Source: SAR324 cluster bacterium (GTDB taxonomy: Bacteria; SAR324; NAC60-12). Taken from it: a stretch of DNA of 64,000 nucleotides. Shown here one piece after another: positions 1 through 7,587 of the stretch. The stretch's first letter is position 1. Each line of letters begins with the position of its first letter. Position numbers and translations under genes: made by a program. The DNA lies in assembly GCA_015232315.1 (NCBI GenBank), contig JADFZZ010000018.1, positions 1 to 64,000 on the forward strand. Reading direction: 5' to 3'. Below the pieces are notes generated by a model. That model did not search any database. It was not told where the DNA came from and saw nothing but the letters and a program-made list of their open reading frames with translations.

Positions 1-43
1 CAGCTACTAACCAAGGTAATGCTTCAATACAAGGGATTTTCAT
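1..43 (-). CDS. Start of an unknown gene running off the left edge
   Basis: Only the first 14 codons are inside the window (MKIPCIEALPWLVA). On the minus strand an ATG at 41-43 is preceded by a perfect AGGAGG ribosome binding site eight bases upstream, which makes a real start very likely. It lies 35 bases downstream of the stop of the GAF histidine kinase and runs in the same direction, so it is probably the next gene of the same operon. Nothing can be said about function from this much sequence. Confidence 0.7.
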   Translation of the reverse strand, partial: MKIPCIEALPWLVA

Positions 44-78
44 ACGTCCTCCTGGGGTGAATGGCGCTCAGAAAATTT

Positions 79-1596
79 TTATGCCAAATCAACACAACTC
101 AACAGATGTTTTTTTCGAAAACCCAAGGACCTATTAATCAGAGGGAAAGTAATCTTGAAGGTACATCCTTTTCCAAGTTCGCTATTGACTTCAATCGCAC
201 CATGATAAAGCAAAACTATTTTTCGTACCACACCCAATCCCAAGCCTGTTCCAGGCTCTGGTTTTGTGGAAAAAAACGCGTCATATATTTTGGGAATGTT
301 TTCTTCAGGAATGCCGATCCCATTATCGGTGATGGAAACACAATAATGGTCGTCCTCCCGGACACTTGATATTTCGATGAGGGCATGGTCCTGCTTTGCC
401 TCAAGAATCGCATCTTTGGCATTCAAAACAAGATTATTAAATAGTGAGTAAAAATGCTCTTCTCTGCCGGGAATCATCACTTCATGGCATAAATTCAAAC
501 GAATGGAGATGGAGAGTTTATTGAATGCTTCCCGGTATTCTTCAGCAATATTTTCAATGACCCGATCGATCGAAACAGGATCCGTTCCTGTTTCATCCTT
601 GCCAATCTTGGAGAAATCAATGATTTGCCGGGTAATATTTAAAGCTCTATCGATTGATTTATGAATAATGATCAGTCCCTTGTCAATTTGTTGTTCATTA
701 GCAAAGATCTTTTTCATATGGGGCATCACTTGTGGAATCACGGTGCTTTCTGAAGAATCAAGCATTTCATAAATTGCTTTGAGTTCCACACAGTTTTGGC
801 TACTCAGGCTATCTTTAGTTTCTCGAACACTCACACCTAACTTCTTTTCTAACACAAGTTTAGAACCCGCCAGTGCGTTTTTAATTTCATGGGCAAAACC
901 TCCCGCCATGTGTGTCTCTGTGGCTTCTTTTTCCAAAATCAGCATCTTTTCATGTGCAGATTCCAATTCTTTGGTCTGCTGTTTCACCTTTTCTTCCAGG
1001 TTTGTATAGAGCCTCGAGTTTTCCAGAGATATGGCCGCTTGCGAGGCTAATACCTCCAAGGTTTCCATGCGGTCTGGAGTAAAGGCGTTAGTCATCAGAT
1101 TATTTTCAAGGTAGAGAATACTGATTATTTTTTTCTGGTACAGAATCGGCAGGCACAAAAGTGATTTGGGTTGAAATGCGACAACATAGGGATCATTCAT
1201 GAAGCGCTTTTCATGAGCGGCATGTTCCAGTACCAGGGATTCCCCGGTACTTTCAACGTAGCGAACAATGGATTTGGGCAAATGTTTTTCTGCTTCCTGA
1301 GAATCCAGGGCAATTGCTTGCAACACCGTAATATCGGCTTGTTCAGCGGGATGTTGCGCCTGAATTTCCCAGGGTCCCTGATCCTGTAACAATATAATCC
1401 CTTTTTGCGCACCCGCGTTTTCAATCAGCACCAGAAGCATTTTTTTCAAAAGTCGTTCTAGTTTGATTTCACCGGAAATGGCCTGTGACGCTTTTATCAC
1501 CCTTGCCAAATCAAGATTTGTGGGAAGAGACCCATTAAACTCATCCGTCCTGCCAGCCATAGCAACAGAGTTCTTTTTTATTTTGCGCTCGCGCAT
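79..1596 (-). CDS. GAF-domain sensor histidine kinase
   Basis: A soluble histidine kinase of 505 residues with no membrane segment. Residues about 38-195 form a GAF domain closely similar to the GAF of the 1999-residue kinase at 27451-33450 (shared KASQAISGEI and ASQAAIS-type stretches). A short coiled coil follows, then an H-box with His236 in GGFAHEIKNAL. An unusually long stretch with a CVELKAIYEML segment separates it from the second dimerisation helix (EQQIDKGL). The HATPase domain shows an N-box (LNAKD), DNGIGIP and GTGLGLG. The same expanded dimerisation region occurs in the CHASE2 kinase at 7588. The ATG at 1596 overlaps the end of the upstream lipoprotein gene by 19 bases; an ATG at 1560 (MAGRTDEF) is an alternative. 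Last complete gene of the leftward FecR operon. Confidence 0.9.
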   Translation of the reverse strand: MRERKIKKNSVAMAGRTDEFNGSLPTNLDLARVIKASQAISGEIKLERLLKKMLLVLIENAGAQKGIILLQDQGPWEIQAQHPAEQADITVLQAIALDSQEAEKHLPKSIVRYVESTGESLVLEHAAHEKRFMNDPYVVAFQPKSLLCLPILYQKKIISILYLENNLMTNAFTPDRMETLEVLASQAAISLENSRLYTNLEEKVKQQTKELESAHEKMLILEKEATETHMAGGFAHEIKNALAGSKLVLEKKLGVSVRETKDSLSSQNCVELKAIYEMLDSSESTVIPQVMPHMKKIFANEQQIDKGLIIIHKSIDRALNITRQIIDFSKIGKDETGTDPVSIDRVIENIAEEYREAFNKLSISIRLNLCHEVMIPGREEHFYSLFNNLVLNAKDAILEAKQDHALIEISSVREDDHYCVSITDNGIGIPEENIPKIYDAFFSTKPEPGTGLGLGVVRKIVLLYHGAIEVNSELGKGCTFKITFPLINRSLGFRKKHLLSCVDLA

Positions 1597-4500
1597 ACTC
1601 TAAAGCCTAACCAGAGGCTACGGCCAATACGATGATAAAAGCGATACTCTGATTTCAGTTGATCCGCATCTGAAATAGCAGCCCCACCGCGAAGCACCTG
1701 GAGAATTTCCGTTTTATCACTTTTATCATAAAGGTAGATCGCGGATGCTGGTCCTTGAGGATCGGTTTCGACGTTTCCCGAGTAAGGAGCATACCAATCA
1801 CTGACCCATTCCCAGACATTCCCATACATGTCATACAGTCCCCAGGGGTTGGGTTTTAACTGTTTGACAGGGTGTACATGGCCTCCTGAATTGACATTGT
1901 GCCAGGCATACTCATTGAGGCAGGAGCGATCATCACCACAAAACCATTTTGTCGTTGTGCCCGCGCGGGCGGCGTATTCCCATTCAGCTTCAGTGCATAA
2001 ACGATAGGGATCTGCGCCTGCCAAGGGATTGTTTTTATTCAGCCATTCAAGATATTTTGGAATGTGAACGTTTGCGGAAATATCACTTGCGGCACAATCG
2101 TCCTGGGAACAGGCTGTATTTTTATTAGGTTGAAATGTTGGATCAACTCTATGGTATTCTCCAAGCGTTACAGGATGATCTGACATGTAATAGTTTTTAG
2201 AAATAGTCACGGTATGTGCGGTATTATCGCTATAATCAGAGCCGCCCATTTGAAAGGTTCCTGCTTTGATCAGCACCATGCCTGGATCATTAGGGTCTAA
2301 TGGTTCTGTGCGTACTTTAGGGACAACCGGATTTTTAAGCGTATAGGTGGCTGTTGCCGGGGGGACTTGATTGGAGCCATCAGTCCATTTAATGATCAAG
2401 CGATACTTCAAAGGCACAACATCGGCATCAGGTTTAGGAATTTTAATGATATAGTTTCCGTTAGCAAGGGTGACAAAAGTATGTCCAATCTCATTTTCGA
2501 CACTCCCGGTGACGGTTTTTCCTGAAGCATCTAAAAGCAGGGGCGTGAGATACACCAGATCATCTTCTGAAGTAACACCGACCACATAGACTGTAACTTC
2601 GGAACTGGCATCAATCGCCGAAATAGAAAAATACTCATCTGTGCCATTATTGATGCCGACAAATCCCGCATGATTGTTGATATAATCATCCACAGCAACG
2701 GCAGTTTCTTTGGTAGAACCGCCGGCTCCAGGTGAGACGGCATCGGCCGTTGAGTATACATTGCTTGGCCGTGGAATCAATTTAGCCCGATCCAGAATAA
2801 TGCTTTGGTACTTTGCGGCCTCAGTAGCTCCCAGATTTTTTTGAATGTCCTCAGTTAAGGTTTGTTCCGTTTTGCCTAAACCATTCACTAATTTTTTAAT
2901 ATTTGCCAGGGTTTCTTCCGAAATATTTAAACTAGATTCCTTGGACAGTTTATCATAAACATACTGAGTGAATTTATAGCCAACCGCATAACGCAGCCGA
3001 ATGTTATAAGTTTTCGTCGCGGATAACCCATTGTCTGCCAAACTAATGGGGAGTTGATAGATACCTAATTTATGCGGTGTTTGAAGAGTCGCAGTTTGGT
3101 TGGTTAAGGACTTCACCAGTGTGCCCTTGTCATCATAGATTTCAACATCCATGTTAAACGTTTTCGCCGCGGTAGTCAGATTTTGCCCAAGGACGAAGAA
3201 AGCCCATGAAACCAGCAACTGAGACTGATCCGTTGATTTCTTGATTTCATTAATGTGCGGAATGGTGTTGCAGAAATCGCCTATTACCGCATCCGTAAAA
3301 AACGGATTTTTCCCATGTCCAAAGCCGCGATTTGCCAGATCCTGGCAAACGAATATATAGGATTTTGCCCCATTGTCCGGATCTTCAACAACGTTCAAAA
3401 AAGAAAAGTTGGGAATGTTATCAAAGACAAAATCCATGTTCATCGCCTTTAAATTTTCGTCTGGAAGGAAGTATGCCCTGAATTCATACGTGGGTTTGAT
3501 GACCGCAGGAATGTCAAAGCCATATATTTTCATAATGGCCATTGTGGCGGTATCACCGGACATAACAGCGTTGAGGGTACGTTGCGTGATGGGACTTTCA
3601 CTCAAATAGATTTTGGCTTTCAAGTCTCGCTGTATCTGATTGGAAGTATATTTGATACGAATGCCATTAGAATAATCTCGCGTATTGATGGGATGCACTG
3701 GGCCCCGGCTCACTCTGATGGGTGCCGCGCCGCATACTTCTATCGGACAATATTGTTCGACTGCATTGAATAGCTCGGCATCTTCTGAAGAGACATTGAA
3801 CTGATAGATATAGGGAGGGAAGGGCGGGTTTTCCAATAACAAATCAATATGTTTTGCATTAGGAATCGTGAACGTGTTCAATTCATTGCGCTGAAACCCA
3901 ATGCCGTACTGCAGGGAGAGCGAAAAAGTTTTTACATCATCGGGGATATCTAAGTCAGGAACCTCAAAACTGATTTTGTAGGTGTTCTCCCCAACTTTTT
4001 TAATGGCATGGTTGGTGGCAAGGCGCAGAACATAGCGAAAATGCGCCATCTGTAAACTGACTTGTTGTGGTTCACCTGGTAAAATTGTGATGACATCCGA
4101 TGCCTTAAAATAGCGCATATTTTTGAGATTGGAACTAGGGAAAAAGCCGCCACCTCGAAAAAAAAGATTATCATAGGCGTAAACTAAAATTTTTACTTTG
4201 CCTGGATCGAGTAAGAAGACGAAATCTTCCGGCTTAAAACCTTCTTGAGGATACATGATTTTGGTCGCACTTAAAGAACCCACGTTGCCTTCCCCTTCAA
4301 TACGACGAATATGGATTACTAAGGTTTCGACTGCCGTTGAAGCAAATTCGGTAATGGTTGCCCAATAATTAGTCATTTCCTCTGTGGTCAGCAACGGTGT
4401 CACTACAGCTAAAAATTCTGCTTCCGTATTATAAATCTTGTCTTGTAATGGTGTGAGTTTTTTGACTGTCGCAGAGGGCATTCGCCCTTCATCTTCCTTT

Positions 4501-4724
4501 TGTAAATTGAAGATCACTTGTGCTGTGATCTCAAAGCGGCTTGCGGTAGCTAAATTATTAATGGTCCTTTGCGTGTTATTGTCTGAATGGAGACCTAAGT
4601 CTATCCGTAACTGGGCTTTAGCGGAATTTTCTTCAGGGCTATAAGGATTGCAACTCCCTAAAAAACAGATCAGTGCCAAACTCAGTACAACCAGGATCAG
4701 GTTTTGTTGGTAATATGATTTCAT
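1578..4724 (-). CDS. Large lipoprotein with C-terminal FGE-sulfatase (SUMF1) domain
   Basis: The start is placed at the ATG at 4724 because it follows a GGGGA ribosome binding site and gives a lipoprotein signal peptide with lipobox LGSC; the reading frame is open further upstream but without signal features. The mature protein is about 1025 residues. The first 800 or so residues are unrecognised and beta-rich in appearance. A stretch near residues 680-800 resembles a bacterial pre-peptidase C-terminal type domain. The last 200 residues are a formylglycine-generating-enzyme-like fold: IKAGTFQMGG, a LCTEAEWEYAARAG motif, MYGNVWEWVSDWY and a terminal LGFRVC. Such domains often serve as binding or structural modules, and no sulfatase lies nearby. 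It sits between the FecR gene and the GAF kinase in the same operon and is probably anchored in the envelope. Confidence 0.88.
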   Translation of the reverse strand: MKSYYQQNLILVVLSLALICFLGSCNPYSPEENSAKAQLRIDLGLHSDNNTQRTINNLATASRFEITAQVIFNLQKEDEGRMPSATVKKLTPLQDKIYNTEAEFLAVVTPLLTTEEMTNYWATITEFASTAVETLVIHIRRIEGEGNVGSLSATKIMYPQEGFKPEDFVFLLDPGKVKILVYAYDNLFFRGGGFFPSSNLKNMRYFKASDVITILPGEPQQVSLQMAHFRYVLRLATNHAIKKVGENTYKISFEVPDLDIPDDVKTFSLSLQYGIGFQRNELNTFTIPNAKHIDLLLENPPFPPYIYQFNVSSEDAELFNAVEQYCPIEVCGAAPIRVSRGPVHPINTRDYSNGIRIKYTSNQIQRDLKAKIYLSESPITQRTLNAVMSGDTATMAIMKIYGFDIPAVIKPTYEFRAYFLPDENLKAMNMDFVFDNIPNFSFLNVVEDPDNGAKSYIFVCQDLANRGFGHGKNPFFTDAVIGDFCNTIPHINEIKKSTDQSQLLVSWAFFVLGQNLTTAAKTFNMDVEIYDDKGTLVKSLTNQTATLQTPHKLGIYQLPISLADNGLSATKTYNIRLRYAVGYKFTQYVYDKLSKESSLNISEETLANIKKLVNGLGKTEQTLTEDIQKNLGATEAAKYQSIILDRAKLIPRPSNVYSTADAVSPGAGGSTKETAVAVDDYINNHAGFVGINNGTDEYFSISAIDASSEVTVYVVGVTSEDDLVYLTPLLLDASGKTVTGSVENEIGHTFVTLANGNYIIKIPKPDADVVPLKYRLIIKWTDGSNQVPPATATYTLKNPVVPKVRTEPLDPNDPGMVLIKAGTFQMGGSDYSDNTAHTVTISKNYYMSDHPVTLGEYHRVDPTFQPNKNTACSQDDCAASDISANVHIPKYLEWLNKNNPLAGADPYRLCTEAEWEYAARAGTTTKWFCGDDRSCLNEYAWHNVNSGGHVHPVKQLKPNPWGLYDMYGNVWEWVSDWYAPYSGNVETDPQGPASAIYLYDKSDKTEILQVLRGGAAISDADQLKSEYRFYHRIGRSLWLGFRVCASAK

Positions 4725-4761
4725 GATGATTTCCCCAAATATGAAATTGCCGCGATAACAA

Positions 4762-5520
4762 CTAAAAATTGAGATCAACGCCGAGCAGGGCTTGCTCGCG
4801 CAATGCATCTTGAACTATGTGACGCTCAACTTCTCTAATCAATACGTCATCTAAAGGTTTAGATTCGACAGGTTTTAAAGCAGGTGCTTTTTTCGAAGGA
4901 AAGATCTGGTTCATTTGCATACGATCTTTTTTGGAAATCGCAATGGGAGCGAAGGGTTGGAGATTATGCAACAAAATTGAACGAAAACCAGCAGTAATGA
5001 GCAGTTCATTATCAGCAGCAGCATCCAGTTTTCGTAAACTGACAATACCGGTGATCGTGGTTACCTGGGTCACCTCTGCAGAAGGCACTTCCACAATGAA
5101 CTCGGTGCCTTTGACGCCAACCATGGCGTTTTCTGTTTTGATGCGGACACTTTCTTTATCTTCTCGTTCGACCATCGCCTGAATTTTCCCAATGATTAGT
5201 TTGATGAGTGAGGGTTCGTCCTGGCTTTTATCATCCACATAAGCTTCTACACTGATAATCGTATTACTGCTCAAATTGAAACGGTCTCCGTTGTTCATGA
5301 CGAGTTCAGCGGTACCACCTCCTGTCCGAATGATATCTTCCTTAGTGACGGCGGTGGCAACACTGATTTTCTGATTGCCCAGATAGACTTCCGCACTGTG
5401 ACCAAGTGGTGTGAGCGTGCCCACAGACCTTGACGCCGCCCAAAGGGGATGGATTTGTACCAAGACCATAAAAACTATGATCCCTAAATGGCGCATGAGT
5501 TTAATCATGGTTTTCTCCAT
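4762..5520 (-). CDS. Periplasmic FecR-domain protein
   Basis: 252 residues beginning with a charged N-terminus and a hydrophobic signal peptide that ends near WAAS, so the protein is exported. The central part is a FecR domain: an SVEVYLGN-like strand, LGNQKISVATAVTKEDIIRT, a GTAELVMNNGDRFNL strand, and VRIKTENAMVGVKGTEF. It lacks the cytoplasmic anti-sigma segment and transmembrane helix of classical FecR, so it is a stand-alone periplasmic FecR module. It follows the beta-barrel gene by 10 bases and precedes the lipoprotein gene by 37. FecR modules of this kind are frequently found next to CHASE2-domain signalling proteins; here a CHASE2 kinase is divergently encoded at 7588. Confidence 0.88.
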   Translation of the reverse strand: MEKTMIKLMRHLGIIVFMVLVQIHPLWAASRSVGTLTPLGHSAEVYLGNQKISVATAVTKEDIIRTGGGTAELVMNNGDRFNLSSNTIISVEAYVDDKSQDEPSLIKLIIGKIQAMVEREDKESVRIKTENAMVGVKGTEFIVEVPSAEVTQVTTITGIVSLRKLDAAADNELLITAGFRSILLHNLQPFAPIAISKKDRMQMNQIFPSKKAPALKPVESKPLDDVLIREVERHIVQDALREQALLGVDLNF

Positions 5521-5530
5521 ATTTCATCCA

Positions 5531-6808
5531 TCAAAAATTAGTTGAAATTCCGATGTCCGCCACCAGACGAACATAATCAAATAGATTGATGTTAGAATCG
5601 TTAGTATAACGAACGAGATTCAACTTCACATGAGTGTTTTCTGCGAGGAGATAACGAAAGCCTGAAGTGATTTGATTATATTGGTCATGACGGGGGTGTT
5701 CCGAGATGGGATACGTTGCTTGATAACGATTTTGCTCGTGGTGCTCCTCCAAAGTGACCTCAATCCGTTCTCCAATCAGGATACGATAATTCAGAACAAC
5801 CCCGATCCCTGAAAAATCCTCATAATCCAGACGAGTATCAGAATTCGTATAAACGAGTTGTCCCAGAATTTGCTGACGGTCCGGTGTAATGAAGTAGTTC
5901 AAGCCATACCCGCCGATCCATTTCACTCCATCCAGATCATTGCCCTGGTTATTTTCCTCTTTGATGGTTTCAAGATCATCATTGAAATTCTGGTTGATAT
6001 ACATGAAGAAGGGACGTGACTGTACTCTTGCTGAATGAAACCATACGTCTGCCACTTCACCAATGTTCATCACTGCCATAGATTTCCACCCGTCCGCGGC
6101 TGTCTCTGTCAGCAAGGTGACATTATGATAACTGGTATTGATTTGGTGCTCCCCCATGCGCCAATTTAATGTTCCCGAAAGCCAGTGGAATAAGTATCCT
6201 CCTGCGACAGACGTCGAATTTTTCTGTGACTGGAAGCGATAGCTAACTTCAGGAGTTACCAAAGTCGAACCCAGTGACCAGACAGTTGGCTGAAACCGGG
6301 CCATCACATCAGCAAATACAGCACTGGTGGCTTCATTGGTTCCATGGGTTCTACTCTCAGACTGTGGCACTAACAGAGGATTGTCATCGTAACGCAGGCG
6401 CAAATCTACAAGAAAAAACAACCGCTCACGTACTTCAGTTTCTTTCTCTTCTCTCCATTGTGCGACTTCAGCAGTGCTGCCAAAATGCAAGAGATAGATT
6501 TTTTGTGCCTTGACTCCAGACTCATCCATGGCGTCAATGATCAGTTGATTTTCTCCATGCCGCAAGATAAGCGGGACTTCAAAGAAAAAAGTTTTGGCAG
6601 GAGCAATCTCCTTTGCTTTCCCATTGACGTGAATTTCCGTGATGTTTTTAACATTCGTCACAATGATCTTTGCAGTGATATCAGGAGACTCAAAATAATT
6701 TTCCGCGGCCAAATTGACTGACAAAATTTCAGGTGCTTGAGCCAAAATCGTAGCGGGTAATAGTACGAGCAGCAGGACAGTGATGAGACAGTTGTTTTTC
6801 AGAACCAT
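5531..6808 (-). CDS. Outer-membrane beta-barrel protein with N-terminal Ig-like domain
   Basis: The ATG at 6808 is preferred over an in-frame ATG at 6862 because an AGG box lies eight bases upstream and it directly opens a signal peptide (hydrophobic core followed by ILAQAP). Residues about 25-115 look like an Ig-like, surface-associated domain. The rest, from VRERLFFLVDLRLRYDDNP onwards, alternates polar and aromatic residues as in a beta-barrel and ends with a terminal phenylalanine (GISTNF), the usual outer-membrane insertion signature. It is the first gene of the leftward operon with FecR, the SUMF1 lipoprotein and the GAF kinase. The function is not known; it could be the outer-membrane partner or the sensed structure of that operon. 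Confidence 0.8.
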   Translation of the reverse strand: MVLKNNCLITVLLLVLLPATILAQAPEILSVNLAAENYFESPDITAKIIVTNVKNITEIHVNGKAKEIAPAKTFFFEVPLILRHGENQLIIDAMDESGVKAQKIYLLHFGSTAEVAQWREEKETEVRERLFFLVDLRLRYDDNPLLVPQSESRTHGTNEATSAVFADVMARFQPTVWSLGSTLVTPEVSYRFQSQKNSTSVAGGYLFHWLSGTLNWRMGEHQINTSYHNVTLLTETAADGWKSMAVMNIGEVADVWFHSARVQSRPFFMYINQNFNDDLETIKEENNQGNDLDGVKWIGGYGLNYFITPDRQQILGQLVYTNSDTRLDYEDFSGIGVVLNYRILIGERIEVTLEEHHEQNRYQATYPISEHPRHDQYNQITSGFRYLLAENTHVKLNLVRYTNDSNINLFDYVRLVADIGISTNF

Positions 6809-6885
6809 AAAACGCCTAAAATCAGGATTCGCTTGAAAAGCGATAAAATCATGAAAACTCATAAGAAAACACTTATTGACTCATG

Positions 6886-7152
6886 TTACCGTGAAAATGG
6901 GGGTGTCCTTTCCAGACAGCGATCCAATCGTTGGGCCACCGAAGGTTGAAGATCGATCTGTTGACGACGCTTTAGAGCTTGATCCAGTTCCGTCTGAATC
7001 TTCCCGTGAGCTTTGATGGCGTATTCGCTTTCCAACCTTGATTCTGATATCTCAATCAGACTAATTTGATGCTTGAAGAGTGTAATAACGACCTCGTCGG
7101 TTCGGGGTTGATTGATTTGTTGATTTACACTCTTATTCGCTCCTATATCACT
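6886..7152 (-). pseudogene. Possible small gene without a start codon
   Basis: On the minus strand a reading frame of about 80 codons ends with TAA at 6886-6888 and is free of stops up to a TAG at about 7153. The predicted product is charged and helical with a KRRQQIDL stretch and ends in ERTPPFSR. There is no in-frame ATG or GTG, although an AGGAG box lies near 7140, so the start may have been lost by a small deletion. No family is recognised. It lies between the divergent beta-barrel operon and the CHASE2 kinase, next to a repeat element. It may equally be chance open sequence. Confidence 0.3.
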
Positions 7153-7240
7153 CTAAAATGAAAGACTTTTTAGTTTTCGGCTCAGGTCTAGCTATTGAGA
7201 TTTTAAGTCATTGTCAAATTTTTTAAGTCGCTCATACTGA

Positions 7241-7538
7241 CAGGGCTGTTCACTTCTCTGGCAGTACGGGACTACGTGCCAATGTCATCAACTTAAGCAT
7301 TATGACTGGTGCTGAGTATTAATTCCCCCTTGGTTCAAGGGGGTTAGGGGGATGTAATTCTGAGCGTTAAATCCCCCATGCCCCCTTTGAAAAGGGGGAT
7401 TCCCCAGCGAAGAACGCCTTAAGTTGACGACATGGGACTACGTGCCCGTCAAAAATACGATTTTTGGCGTTTGCGGGGCATGTAATCCCCGCCTATCATC
7501 CGGTTGACGTTCAAAATAAGGAGAAATGAACAGCCCTG
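7241..7538. mobile_element. MITE-like element A, copy 1, interrupted by element B
   Basis: The ends are inverted repeats (CAGGGCTGTTCACTTCTC at the left, GAGAAATGAACAGCCCTG at the right). The same sequence in inverted orientation, without interruption, is at 39055-39186. Removing the insert at 7281-7433 and one 13-base duplicate restores a continuous match to that copy. The element encodes nothing and would be mobilised in trans. It sits in the region between the FecR operon and the CHASE2 kinase, so it may also alter transcription there. Confidence 0.8.
7281..7433. mobile_element. MITE-like element B, nested in element A
   Basis: This 153-base insert has imperfect terminal inverted repeats (ATGTCATCAACTTAAG at 7282, and the complement of ATGTCGTCAACTTAAG ending at 7433). 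It is flanked by a perfect 13-base direct repeat GGGACTACGTGCC at 7268-7280 and 7434-7446, which is present once in the intact element A at 39 kb. The middle carries long runs of C and G that can pair with each other (about 7324-7352 with 7371-7405). It has no coding capacity. Confidence 0.82.
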
Positions 7539-7587
7539 TGGGGCGTTGTTCTTAGGATTAGTTAACATCGCGGCATGAAAGACATCC

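Noticed and set aside
61-369. 102-codon plus-strand frame
   Set aside because: It lies fully opposite the GAF histidine kinase, has no ribosome binding site or family match, and is a shadow.
1578-2280. SUMF1 domain as an active formylglycine-generating enzyme
   Set aside because: It is fused to a large exported lipoprotein and no sulfatase lies nearby; the catalytic cysteine pair typical of active enzymes was not identified, so only the fold is claimed.
2531-2761. Minus-strand frame inside the SUMF1 lipoprotein gene
   Set aside because: Lies in another frame of a long, convincing gene and shows no protein family pattern.
7320-7410. CCCCCTTGG/CCAAGGGGG-type repeats as a CRISPR or terminator
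   Set aside because: Explained as the internal palindrome of element B with clear terminal repeats and target duplication.
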